Assembly (NCBI RefSeq): GCF_030272615.1
Contig: NC_081415.1
Coordinates: 193,052,695-193,116,694, forward strand
From: Cryptomeria japonica
Lineage: Eukaryota; Streptophyta; Pinopsida; Cupressales; Cupressaceae
Reading direction: 5' to 3'
DNA: 64,000 nt
The stretch's first letter is position 1. Every line of letters starts with the position of its first letter. Below, in pieces: positions 23,876 through 32,980 of this stretch. The position numbers and the translations under genes were made by a program. The notes under the pieces are model-generated. The model was not told the origin of the DNA, searched no databases, and worked only from the letters and a program-made list of their open reading frames with translations.

Positions 23876-25232
23876 CTATAAGAGATGAACCTGTACCCGA
23901 AGAGGGCTCAAATTCATCAAATCTGTAGAGACGAGATGCAAAATCCACACTACCAGTAGCCACAACCAAATCAGGGTCATGGAGGTCCCAAATAACCACA
24001 TCATGTGGTGAGAACTCAATTGTCTTACCAAAGCCAAAGTGGCAAATCTAATAAATGGACAGGAGGTTCGTTGAGATGTCAGGGACAACCAGAACATCCT
24101 ACAAAGTACCCCCATCCAAAGAGACAGAACCTGAACCCAAGACTGAAAGCTGAATTGAGTCACCCACTGCAATCTATGAAATACCACAAGAGGCAAGAGA
24201 AGGAACCAACTGCTGAGTGTGTGTCATATGGTGAGAAGCACCAGAATCTAGAATCCATGTGGACCCATAGGTCAAAGCTCGAGCAATGAGAGCATGACCT
24301 TTCCCCGTGGAAGGAGAAGATGCCTGAGGTGAGGAGATGTGATGCTGCTGCATGGCTTCTTCTAAAGCCTCTAAACGTTTCCAACACCTGGAAGCTGGAT
24401 GTCCTTCCTTGCCACAAAAACTGCAAGTGTCTCCTGATTTCTTCTTAGTCTTGGAGGAAGACTCACCAGATTGTGAAGATTTCCCTTGCTTTGGAGGAAA
24501 TGGAGGTTTAGAATCAGACTTAGGAGGTGGCTTGGAGGAAGACTCACTACCTGCAAAATTCTTCTTGGGCTTTGGTTTCTGCTTTTGTTTCTCCTTCTCC
24601 TTAGAGGACTGAGCAACCAATGCTTTGTTTTTGGAGCCTAAGAGTTGATCCAGTTGAGAAAGATGAGACTGCTCAAGAGACAATCGCTCACAAAAGACAT
24701 CAAAGGTAGGCATGCTGAAATAAGCACCCAAGCCATCCATGGTGGAGTAGAAAGCAGAGGCAAAAAACTGAAAGTGACCTTGAAGCTTCGAAAGAATCAA
24801 ATGAATGCACTCTGTGTCTGTCTTGATCTTGCCACAACCCTGAAGAACAGATCGGGTAGTCTTGAACTTGTTCAAGAAATCCTCAATGGTAGGAAAGGAA
24901 TAAGGGGAAAAAGAAACCAACTCTACCTCAATCTGCAATGCTTGAATCTCATTGACCCTCCGAAAGAGAGAATCAAACTTCAACCACATAGCCCGAGGAT
25001 TGAGCAACTCATCAAGGTGAAACAGAAGACTATCAGAGACATGCAAGGAGAGCAAACCCATGGCCTCATCCATCTTGTTCTTGTGCATAAGAAGCTCATA
25101 AGGACACTGAAATACTGGTTGAACCTCATCCAACCAAGACCACAACCCTCGTGCCCTAAGAAGCCTCGTGATGCGAGACTTCCAGGTGTGATAGTTGTGT
25201 GAAGTCAACAACTCAACTGAAGGATCTGTCAT
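23876..25232 (-). pseudogene. Element D gag and protease
   Basis: The longest open part runs 24174-25232 (352 residues) from ATG 25232. The N-terminal copia gag has HNYHTWKSRITRLLRARGLW. A Lys/Ser/Pro-rich stretch (about 210-270) is followed by the zinc knuckle CSFCGKEGHPASRC (about residue 280). The protease site is WILDSGASHHMTH, near the end. After TAG at 24174 the same frame continues with copia-protease-like residues to about 23885, through further TAG codons. The start is supported by position and by the gag N-terminal motif. Confidence 0.92.
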
Positions 25233-26437
25233 GAGAACAAAAAACTCTGCACCTGCTTGTTGGTTTTTTTTTTATTATGTGATCTTGCAGAATAGACAGA
25301 AGATGCAGAAGGGTTTGTTTGTTTTGGAGAGTTTAGGTTTTCTTGATTTCTGATATAAATGATAGAAAGCGAGAAAAGACACCCCCCCACAATAGAGAAA
25401 CCCAAACCCTAGTACATAGTAATGAGAAGGAAGTAGTGCATAAGAAAAAAAACTTCAAACTAATATCTCATATACCTGGTGAAAATTCTAAGAAAAAATA
25501 TCACAAATCTAAATAGAGCATGCTGAGAGCTTTCCAACACCTATTCATTTTCAAAAAACGGAGTCCGTTTGCCCATTCTACGACCCCGAAGGTGCAAAAA
25601 AGAAGACCAAATTTGATTGGAAAAAAGTATAGTAAAACAATAGATGCGGGAAAAAAATCCAAATCCACGACATCTGGCTTGTAACTAGCTTTCCGACAAC
25701 TATTCGTTCGCCAAAATCCGACTCCGGATGCTCAATCGAGACCCAAAAAACCAACCCCCTCTCAAAAAAGAGTAAAGAGAGGAGGAGGTGGTCGGAGGGC
25801 GGCAGTGGTGGTGGCGGGCCGGGCGGAGGTGGTGCTCGGGCCAGGCGAAGGTGGTGCATCCCGAGCGGAGCAGCGGTGGCGGCGACACTGAGCAGAAATC
25901 ACCGGCGGCGTTGCAGCGGAGCGGCGACGACGAGATCTTCGGGCGCAGTGGTTGCAGGGGGCCGCCGACAAGGAGAGGTGGCCGTAGAGGGCTGCCAGTG
26001 GGGTCGGCCTGATAGGTCTGTAGGCGCCATACAACGGCCGGATTGTCAGGTCCGGAACCCTACGGTACCCTCAAAACCCAAAAACAATTTTTTTTTTCGT
26101 GCCCTCCTTTTTTTGATTTAAAAAAAAAAATCAAAATTTTGGCCTGCATGCTGTAAAAAGGCAAAAAAAAATTTCTCGATTTGCGTGCCAGAGTCGTACG
26201 GCCTAGTTGTGAGAAAAAAATCACCTAGATGCTCAGGAGTCAAAATGGACAAATTTTATATGACTATAGGGGTTTTTGGGCCTTCTGAGCACGATGGTGA
26301 GATCCGTTTAGGCCCAAAGTGCTCAGAAAAAAAAAACAAAAAAAAAAAAACCCTAAGCACACAAAAAATGCCTGAAACCCCAAATCTACTTCCAATGCAA
26401 AATTATCAAAAACAGGAACAAATAGCTATAGATCTGA
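25233..26437 (-). other. Element D 5' leader with GC-rich block
   Basis: 1.2 kb between PBS and gag ATG. The segment 25780-26060 is strongly GC-rich, with GGCGG/GGTGG runs, unlike everything around it. Flanking parts contain poly-A/T runs. ORFs there on both strands are low-complexity readings of the GC-rich repeat. No function recognised. Confidence 0.65.
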
Positions 26438-26449
26438 GCTTTGATACCA
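26438..26449 (-). other. Primer-binding site of element D
   Basis: Reads TGGTATCAAAGC on minus, directly after the LTR end CTCCAATA. One base off the common TGGTATCAGAGC initiator-methionine tRNA PBS. Confidence 0.9.
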
Positions 26450-26820
26450 TATTGGAGTTGAGAAATACAACACCACAGTAGCCTAAAGATCTTCTGCAAG
26501 CTGAATAACCTATTACAAGGAGAAGCAATAAAGCAATAATTTGAAGAACTCACAAAACACAAGAAAAATATTCTCAAAAGATGAGAGCTCCAATTCACCA
26601 TAAAAGTATTGTGAAAAGATAATACAAAAAAAGCAAAATTAACCTCTAATAGGTCAATAAACCCTAAAAAGGGAAAACCCTAGGCTTGCACATAATAATT
26701 AATAAAATAATTAATTAATATGCACCTAATGTTAGCTTAAGTGTAAAAAGATAATTGGGAACTTAAAGAATTAAACAAATATTGTTTAATTAATCAAGTA
26801 AAGACCCAATTACTCTAACA
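26450..26820 (-). repeat. 5' LTR of element D
   Basis: 371 bp, pair of 20615-20985; followed by TSD AATCA (26821-26825). Confidence 0.95.
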
Positions 26821-26825
26821 AATCA

Positions 26826-26851
26826 CTCATAGCCAATTTTAGGTGTATACA
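26826..26851 (-). repeat. 5' LTR of element C, remaining 26 bp
   Basis: Corresponds to the last 26 bp of 3235-4384 (CTCATAGCC..TTTTAGGTGTATACA) with one difference. TSD ATAAC (26852-26856) follows. Confidence 0.9.
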
Positions 26852-26856
26852 ATAAC

Positions 26857-27409
26857 TTTCAATCCTAGCCCTTGATAAGATCATCCGATCTTGGCCATCC
26901 ATTGCCATATTTTCCCTATAAATAGAGCCCTCATTCCCTCATTCTCATCATCCAAGTCTTTAGCATCTCACTTATACTCATTTTTAGCAAAGCATTTAGT
27001 CTCTCTTTGGAATAGAAATATAATCTAATAATCATTTTTAGAAGCATTTCCATTATCTTAGTTAATCATATGAACTAGTATATCATGTTAGGATAGTATT
27101 TTATTAATCTTTTCATCTTATCATCACTAGTTTAGTTCATATCTAAAATCATGCATAGATAGGATGCATTCATATTAAGATTGATCAAAAGCATCCCTCA
27201 TTCTCATGATTATCATCCCTAAGTCACTTTGCTCAGTGATCTGAGAGAAAAGGCATTGGCTTGAGGGGTCTTGTGAGATAGAGAACAATGGAACACCCTT
27301 TGGGAAGTTGAGCTATTCCACATAGCTCCATAACTTGCACCAAGATTCCCATTGGTGTGTGGGAAAGTCTTTAAATTTATGTAATTTCCATTTCATTGCC
27401 ATATGAGCA
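26857..27409 (+). repeat. Left LTR of element B, second part with TATA box
   Basis: Continues 2320-3229 after element C. CCCTATAAATAGAGCCC at about 26914-26930 is a strong plus-strand TATA box followed by pyrimidine-rich CTCATTCCCTCATTC, as expected for an LTR promoter and start site. A candidate LTR end is GAGCA at 27405-27409. No PBS follows; the next sequence is the middle of a PMD region, so the junction is abnormal. Confidence 0.6.
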
Positions 27410-28723
27410 GACTAAGGAGGGCAGGACAGAGGTGCTTCACCAAATTTTGCAGGATGATATGATTTGTGGATATAAGATCCCCTAGCATGAGTTTATTGAT
27501 TTTGACTATGCCCCACTACCATCAGTACTAGTAGGTTTTGTAGGTGGCTTCTTGTGTCTCGACTGTAGGTCAAAGGGATTGGCAGTGGGATGGGGGTTGG
27601 TCCTGGAGGATATGGTGACACAGGGTCGCCGGTTTGCATGGGGGTCTGCTATGTTGGCCCACTTATACAGAGATTTGCATTAGGTGGTATACTTGGGTTA
27701 TGGCAGTTTATCAGCTGGGGTTACATTGTTATAGGTATGGACGTGGGAGAACATTCCCACAGTGAGGCCACTTGTAAACAGGGATAGGCCAGTTGGATGC
27801 GCCTATGCATATGGATACACAAGGATAGTTGTCGAGCGGAAGATGGGCAAACTAGAGTATTGGAGGAGGGTGCTTGATGATATTGATACGGTCATCTAGA
27901 GACCATATATGGAGTGTGAGGTGCGGGCTGAGAATGGGCTAGAGATGCCCTATGTGTATATGTCCCAATTTTTGATAGGGTAGATGCCTTTTGTGATCGA
28001 GAGATTCCTGCACAGCCGAGTTCAGCGATAGTATGGATGACAATAGGGTATTCCATAGGGAGCATGCTTATATGCTTGACAGAGGCAAGATGTGTCAGAG
28101 TGGGGCCCGACCATTGATAGTGTTGCGGTAGTGGAGGAGTACATGCATCTAGCTAGCCAAATATGGGACTATGCCTACGGGGTAGTGGATGCGGGGATGA
28201 TTGAGGATTTTTCAACCTTTTTGTGGCTCATGCTGTGGCTAGGATATCTGATCCAATGGAGATGATTCCCTCTTTTGATGAGGATGAGCAGCCTGAGAGG
28301 CTAGGGAGACGGAGAGAGGAGGGAGAGGAGGGAGAGGAGCAAACACATTTACTGGCGCATCAGCGTCAGATTACACAGCTTGCCACAGAGCGTGATACAG
28401 TGTTGGAGTGCTTGGGTCAAGTGGAGGCTCGAGAAAATAGTTTGGAGAGAGCAGAGACTGGTGGGTCGATGAGAGATACCTTGAGGGAGATGCAGTATAC
28501 AGCCAAGGAGGCTGAGTACTACCAGCATCTCTATGAGGAGTTGGTGCCCAGGGAGCACATAGGTCCTAGTTTTACGGTGATGAGATCTAGTCGATCTAGG
28601 CAGACTGGTTCGAGGACAGAGAGCAGAGGTGTGACTGGGCCGACTCATCAGGATCCATCGGGAGATCCAAGTGCCGCGACATTCACTGTGAGACCATCAC
28701 CCTCAGGAGATAGTCATACTTGA
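27410..28723 (+). pseudogene. Second, decayed PMD-type ORF (element B)
   Basis: Plus-strand readings match the element C PMD ORF from its middle onward: a KMGKLEYWRRVLDDID segment here against KMEYWHWVLDSLDN there, followed by RPYMECE against RPYIDCE and QFLIG-MPFVIERFL against RYLIGQMPYIVERQL. The longest open part, 28223-28723 (166 codons), has an acidic stretch, EEGEEGEEQTHLL, then a Q/E-rich coiled-coil-like region. It corresponds to the C-terminal region of the C ORF and ends at TGA. The PMD N-terminal third is missing, cut at the LTR junction near 27410. Several stops. Confidence 0.65.
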
Positions 28724-28803
28724 GAGACCTTGTCTCTATTGTATTATGAGCATTTGTTGTATTTGGGACAAACATGACATCTTTTGTATACTGGATCATT
28801 TTT

Positions 28804-28884
<81 letters not shown>

Positions 28885-29631
28885 GACACTGTTTTATTTG
28901 ATCCACATGTGATGTGTTTGATGGATGATGCTTTATATATGATTTTGATGTTTCTATGATGATGAGGCAATGTTTAGATAAATGCATGTGATTGGATATT
29001 TTGTTTTGATGATGCATGATGTATGATGTATGAGATGTATCTTGAAAATGAGATGTATGATAATGATATGTTGTGAGATGTATCGTGAAAATGAGATGTA
29101 TGATAATGATATGATATGAGATGTATCTTAAAAATGAGATGTATGATAATGATACGATATGCAACTAATTGGTAAAATGATATGCAACTAATTGTAACAT
29201 AATATGCAACTAATTGTAAAATGATATGCAACTAATTGATCATCCTCATTCTTCTGTTTGTCATTCTTGTACAATCACATGTTGTTGCTTTCTTTGTGTT
29301 TATCATCATTGAGTTGTTTGGATATGTTGAAAATTTATACAAGCATAATGGTATAATTGAACCATAATTTTTTGATTTTGCAAGATGGCACAAGCGTCAA
29401 GGTATAATTGAACCAAGACGACCTGAGTGTGGCTTGTGTATAAACAGACAAGATTAAAATATTTGTATGCACAAAGTGGAATCATGTCTTCAGTGATATG
29501 CTTTGAATCACGTCTCAAGACAAGCATTTGCACAGTACAAGTTCTCGTCTCACAGACAAAAAACTAAAAAAAAAAATTGGAGTCCCAATTACTTTCTCTA
29601 GCTCAATGCATTGTTGGGAAAAAATTTTAGA
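28724..29631. other. AT-rich tail of the element B PMD region
   Basis: Comparable in content to 7804-9130 of element C (GATGATG-rich, then ..ACAAGC..AAT..GACCTGAG..CAGACAAG). It includes the (TA)n tract. No ORF is credible; the 95-aa and 122-aa minus-strand ORFs across 28683-29164 are microsatellite readings. Confidence 0.55.
28809..28883. repeat. (TA)n microsatellite
   Basis: About 37 uninterrupted AT dinucleotides, probably length-variable. Confidence 0.98.
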
Positions 29632-30474
29632 GGATGTGAGAAGCATTAAATGCTTGAGAAGACCTCATGGTTACCTTAGGAGGTAAGCGTTAAGGTTAGG
29701 TTAAGATTACCCATTGGATAAAGATTTTACCCAAATGATAAACTCTTGTACAAGGGTTAAAGGGATAACCATGGTCAAAGCAATGAATGCTTGATGAGAC
29801 CCTTGGGTTAGATGAGGGTTGAGTTAGGTAAAAAGTCTCTAACCATGCCACAAAGGGTTAGTTAACCATTAATGGTTTGGAAGACTTTGGGGACAAATTT
29901 GTAAGAGTCCTTCCAAATTTGGGGTATTCAACAAGTTAGCTTGTTAAAGGCATAAAGGATTTAATGCCTTTGGAAGACTTTGCTCCAAATTTGAGAAGTG
30001 ACATCCTCAAATTTAGGGAAAGGGGATAAATGAAGGGTTTAGGCTAATTGATTAGGATTAGATGGGTTCTAGAAGAATTTAGAAAGGGGGTTTAGGAGGC
30101 AAGTGGGAGATGTAGGATTTTGCAAGTGGGTGGGGAAAATAGAATTTAATTAAAATAAAATTCATTTATTTCAATTGTGGTTACAAGTGGAGGATTTTAA
30201 ATAAATTAGATTTATTTATTTAGAGTGAACAATTTAATTAAATGTAAATTTAATTAAAAGTAGAGAGAATGGATTTAATTAAATAAAATGATTTATTTAA
30301 TTAAATTATGTGAAAGGCTTAAGTGAATTTAAATAAATAAATTGAATAATTTATTTAATCAAATAGAGGAATGTGGATGATTTAATTAAATTAGATTTAA
30401 CTAAAATAGAGGAATGAGAATTAAATGAACATCAAATATTTATTTAGGAATGTGGTCATTTTTATATGTCTACA
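29632..30474 (-). repeat. Right, inverted and truncated LTR sequence of element B
   Basis: Inverted match to 2320-3163 over about 843 bp. It lacks the part of the left LTR that contains the TATA box (26857-27409). Its outer end reads TGTAGACATATAAAAATG on minus and abuts TSD AATAC (30475-30479). Confidence 0.8.
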
Positions 30475-30479
30475 AATAC

Positions 30480-31451
30480 AAAGGAGCAATGTGAACATAG
30501 GTTGATGTTGATATCTTAAGGAGAGTAGAACAAGGATACCGACCTTTATCACAAAGAAGGTATCCGCTATGCAACAATGTCATAAATCCAAGCAAGAGAG
30601 GGAATACTCTTCAAGCAAGGATAAGATAGTTAAAAAGTGGTATCTTGTCGTAAGTGTAAAGGAGATCTTTGTTCAAAAAGACATCTTACTCCAAGAAGAG
30701 TTGTCTTAGACAAATATAACATCTTCTAGAACAAAGGAAAGGAAAGAACAAGAATGCAATCCTTCCTCCTATTCCTAGGTGAAAGAGATTCTTGATGAGG
30801 AATGACTCACCTTTAGCCCCAAGAGGGATGGGTGAATTTATCATAGATGTACATTACCAAGTGTAAAATAGGTAGTCAAGGACTTACACCTCCTGTATAA
30901 GAGAGAATCCTTGACAAAGACATCCAACAATTTCGCACAAGGAATGACATCAAATAAAGCTCACACCATCCACAAAATAGGGAGAAGTGGATCCCTAGAG
31001 AAAGAGAGAGAGAGAGAGAGGGATCCTTTTCCCCCAAGTGTAGAGGCAATGAGAAGAGGTTACACAATCTTCTAAAGATAGATTAAACATAAGCAAATGC
31101 ACAATGTACTTTCATGAATGCATGCAAGAAAACACATTAGTATATGTAAAATAAACATCTCAAGAAGTAGTAATCTTTGAAATAAGGAAAAATCATCATG
31201 TGTTCCCCAAGGGGGATTAAGCATATAGAAATGATAATCATATGTGAAAAATGCAGCCCCTAAAGAAAATAGTGATACACGAGATAGATAGAAAAGAATA
31301 GGAGTGAAAATGCTTACCCCTCAAGTAAGAAGGACAAGGGGAAAAAGGGGTACACATCTTCCAATGGTGTTTATTTTCAAATGATACACCTTCCTAATGG
31401 GACAATTTCTTCAAAGGAAGGAATATGTACTTCTCAAGAGATCATTCCATG
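30480..31451. other. Element A internal region, non-coding
   Basis: A-rich sequence with many GAAGG/AAGAGG strings and a short (AG)n run at about 31002-31021. No recognisable protein motif in any frame. Confidence 0.5.
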
Positions 31452-31550
31452 CGTGTTAATGTTTCATCAAATTTAGAGGATTTAATGGTGGTTAGATTCC
31501 CTCTTTTTATCAATCTGATTTGATCTTTCCTTATGCTAGCTCTGATACCA

Positions 31551-31685
31551 TGTTGAGACATGGACCAGCTAGGACTCGAACCTAGGACCTTCCATACGCT
31601 GCTAGAGTTCCCTACCACTGAGCTACTGGCCCCTCTTGGACTAGTCCATCGTCAGTCTGGGTGTGGCTTATTTCCAACACCAACA
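31551..31685 (-). repeat. TRIM LTR (left) with tRNA-like sequence
   Basis: The tRNA-like part is 31562-31632 on minus. The 5' GGGCCAG pairs with 3' CTGGTCC as a 7-bp acceptor stem (one G-U). A box TAGCTCAGTGG, B box GGTTCGAGTCC, and a perfect 5-bp T stem CTAGG/CCTAG around TTCGAGT. The anticodon arm is degenerate, so a working tRNA is unlikely. A Pol III internal promoter is plausible. Confidence 0.82.
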
Positions 31686-31845
31686 CCCCCCCTTAAGCCA
31701 CACCTCTCGTGTGCTTGGGGATCCTAGCCTGGACCTAGATCTGAAACCATGTTAATGTTTGATCAGATTTAGAGGATTTAATGTGGTTAGATTGCCTCTT
31801 TTTATCAATCTAATCGGATCTTTCCTCATGCTATCTTTGATACCA

Positions 31846-31980
31846 TGTTGAGATATGGACCAGCTAGGACTCAAACCTAGGACCTTCCATATGTTGTTGG
31901 AGTGCTCTACCACTGTGCTACTGGCCCCTTTTGGACCAGTCCATCGTCGGTCTAGGTGGGGCTTATTACCAACACCAACA
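31846..31980 (-). repeat. TRIM LTR (right) with tRNA-like sequence
   Basis: Same 135-bp structure; tRNA-like part 31857-31927. A box TAGCACAGTGG and B box GGTTTGAGTCC each carry one change from the left copy. The D stem GCAC/GAGC is partly kept. Confidence 0.8.
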
Positions 31981-32500
31981 AGAGGCATATCATGCTTGAA
32001 AATAATCGCAACCATAGAAGAGATACATTTTCCAAGAAAATGAAAGAAAGAGAGGAGGCACATTACTTATTAAAGAAACTCCTCTCCAAGAAAAGTGAAA
32101 AACCAAAGAAAATTTACATGCTTACATAAGAATAACCCAATGCACAAAAGGAGATCTAATAATGAATAATGCACAAAGATAAAGATAAATGTATAGAAAG
32201 ACGAGAGAAAGTGGACTTCATATTGCTGCCCCAAAGTATATGAAATTTAAATAATAAAACCATAAATGATAAAGAGCCCCTAGTTAAGTTGGCTAGTTAT
32301 GTCATAGGGTGAAGAGAAACATTAAGGGAAAAGAAGTGCTAAGGCACTATGCTTTTACTAAGAAATAAAACTAGATCTATTGTGATAAAAATTTATGCAA
32401 GATCATATTGCATTTGAACAAATTTTTTAAATGCATAACATTTTCCAAGAGAATGTGAATATAAATCATGAAAAATACAATACTCAATACCCTTCTCTTG
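31981..32500. other. Element A internal region, no gene seen
   Basis: A-rich sequence between the TRIM and the gag remnant. I see no motif or repeat of note. Confidence 0.4.
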
Positions 32501-32980
32501 CTAAGGATTTTGGCTTTTATTTCGAGGAGGAAAGGAAATGTTCTTATCACATTTCAATCTCCAACAGATTCTTGCAGCCAATCTTTCAGGATGGTAAATA
32601 TCTTTTTGACATGAAGGAGAAGGATTATTTGAAGAAGAAGATTCATTATCCACAATTCTAATTTTGCCACTATCTATGCCATCTTGAATAGACTTTTGAA
32701 AATCAGGGCAATCATCAACATTATGGTCATGGGTTTGATGAAATGAACAAAAAGGATGTTTTGAAGAAGAAGCCTTCTTACGAGCTTTTTTGATTTTCTG
32801 TTTTTGAAGATGGTCGTTAAAGTTTTGGAGCCTAAGGAATTCATCCATAGAAAGAGGAGTACCATTTCCTAGGCCTCTTGTAGTAGTTTGTGTAGGAGGG
32901 TTTACAGGGACACAAATTCCATGCTCAAATTTCTAAATTCCTTTTCCTTTAAAACCTTTGTTTTATTATTATATGAAAGC
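32501..32980 (-). pseudogene. Element A gag remnant (C-terminal zinc-finger part)
   Basis: The open segment 32501-32848 begins MDEFLRLQNFNDHLQKQ, continues with a basic KKARKK stretch, then CSFHQTHDHNVDDCPDFQ, a C-x2-H-x4-H-x4-C-like finger found near the gag C-terminus of many plant Ty3/gypsy elements. The frame continues upstream to about 32980 with Gly/Pro-rich residues. Distance from the 5' LTR (34409) suits gag. The upstream part to 34400 is too decayed to read. Confidence 0.65.

Larger units (their letters stand above)
20615..26820 (-). mobile_element. Element D: Ty1/copia retrotransposon inserted in the C 5' LTR
   Basis: 6206 bp with 371-bp LTRs at 20615-20985 and 26450-26820, differing at 9 positions by my count. 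On minus the LTR starts TGTTAGAGTAATTG and ends CTCCAATA. The PBS TGGTATCAAAGC follows directly (26438-26449, initiator-Met tRNA type), and AAGGGGGGG (20986-20994) precedes the 3' LTR. TSD AATCG/AATCA has one mismatch. The gene order on minus (gag, protease, integrase, RT, RNase H) is that of copia. It is the youngest layer of the nest, yet its pol is already broken. Confidence 0.95.
3235..26851 (-). mobile_element. Element C: 17.4-kb Ty3/gypsy retrotransposon, Tat-type, with antisense PMD ORF
   Basis: LTRs lie at 3235-4384 (3' LTR) and 19491-20614 plus 26826-26851 (5' LTR, split by copia element D). Both are exactly 1150 bp once D and its 5-bp TSD are removed. TSD ATAAC is perfect (3230-3234 and 26852-26856). 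The PBS-like TTTTGGCACCCAC lies at 19478-19490 and a polypurine tract AAAGAGGGGCAAAA at 4385-4398. Reading on minus the order is: 5' LTR, leader (19490-17348), gag, protease, G-patch-containing linker, reverse transcriptase, RNase H, second (archaeal-type) RNase H, integrase (stop at 9843-9845), spacer, opposite-strand PMD ORF, repeat-rich 3' leader, 3' LTR. Dual RNase H and large size are Tat-lineage traits. Many nonsense codons make it inactive. Confidence 0.92.
2320..30474. mobile_element. Element B: LTR-derived insertion with inverted terminal LTR sequences
   Basis: The left end starts TATAGATGTATAAAAATG at 2320. The right end (30474 read on minus) starts TGTAGACATATAAAAATG. The two ends match as inverted repeats over about 844 bp (2320-3163 against 29632-30474). 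Perfect 5-bp direct repeats AATAC flank the unit, so both ends are real insertion ends. Without element C the net length is about 4.5 kb: a long LTR on the plus strand (2320-3229 joined to 26857 to about 27409), a decayed PMD region on plus (27410-28723), its AT-rich tail, then a truncated LTR on minus. A normal LTR element has LTRs in the same direction. Template switching during reverse transcription is my preferred explanation. Confidence 0.7.
31452..31980 (-). mobile_element. TRIM-type mini LTR element with tRNA-like LTRs, partial tandem dimer
   Basis: Two 135-bp LTRs (31551-31685 and 31846-31980) start TGTTGG and end TCTCAACA on minus. Between them lies a 160-bp interior: PBS TGGTATCAAAGA at 31834-31845 and polypurine AAGGGGGGG at 31686-31694. 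The left LTR is followed by another PBS (TGGTATCAGAGC, 31539-31550) and about 100 bp of a second interior copy that stops abruptly near 31452. The order on minus is LTR-interior-LTR-partial interior. It has no coding capacity. Size, PBS and PPT fit a TRIM. Confidence 0.82.

Noticed and set aside
24645-25202. 185-codon plus-strand ORF
   Set aside because: Shadow of the copia gag frame on the other strand; no domain.
25762-26034. 90-codon Pro/Ala/Arg-rich ORF and overlapping plus-strand ORFs
   Set aside because: Open on both strands because of GC-rich simple sequence in the D leader; no conserved motif.
28683-29164. Minus-strand ORFs with IYIYIY runs
   Set aside because: Produced by the (TA)n microsatellite.
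31562-31632. Stand-alone tRNA gene on minus
   Set aside because: A and B boxes and T arm are present, but the anticodon arm does not form a proper 5-bp stem with 7-nt loop, and the same unit is repeated in the second LTR with different decay.
31633-31660. Hammerhead-ribozyme-like core (CTGACGA plus a TGGAC/GTCCA stem) in the TRIM LTR, as in retrozymes
   Set aside because: The required GAAA after stem II is missing (AGAG or AAAG instead), and the second LTR has CCGACGA.
31855-32043. 62-codon plus-strand ORF and its minus counterpart over the TRIM
   Set aside because: Covers the tRNA-like LTR; chance ORF.
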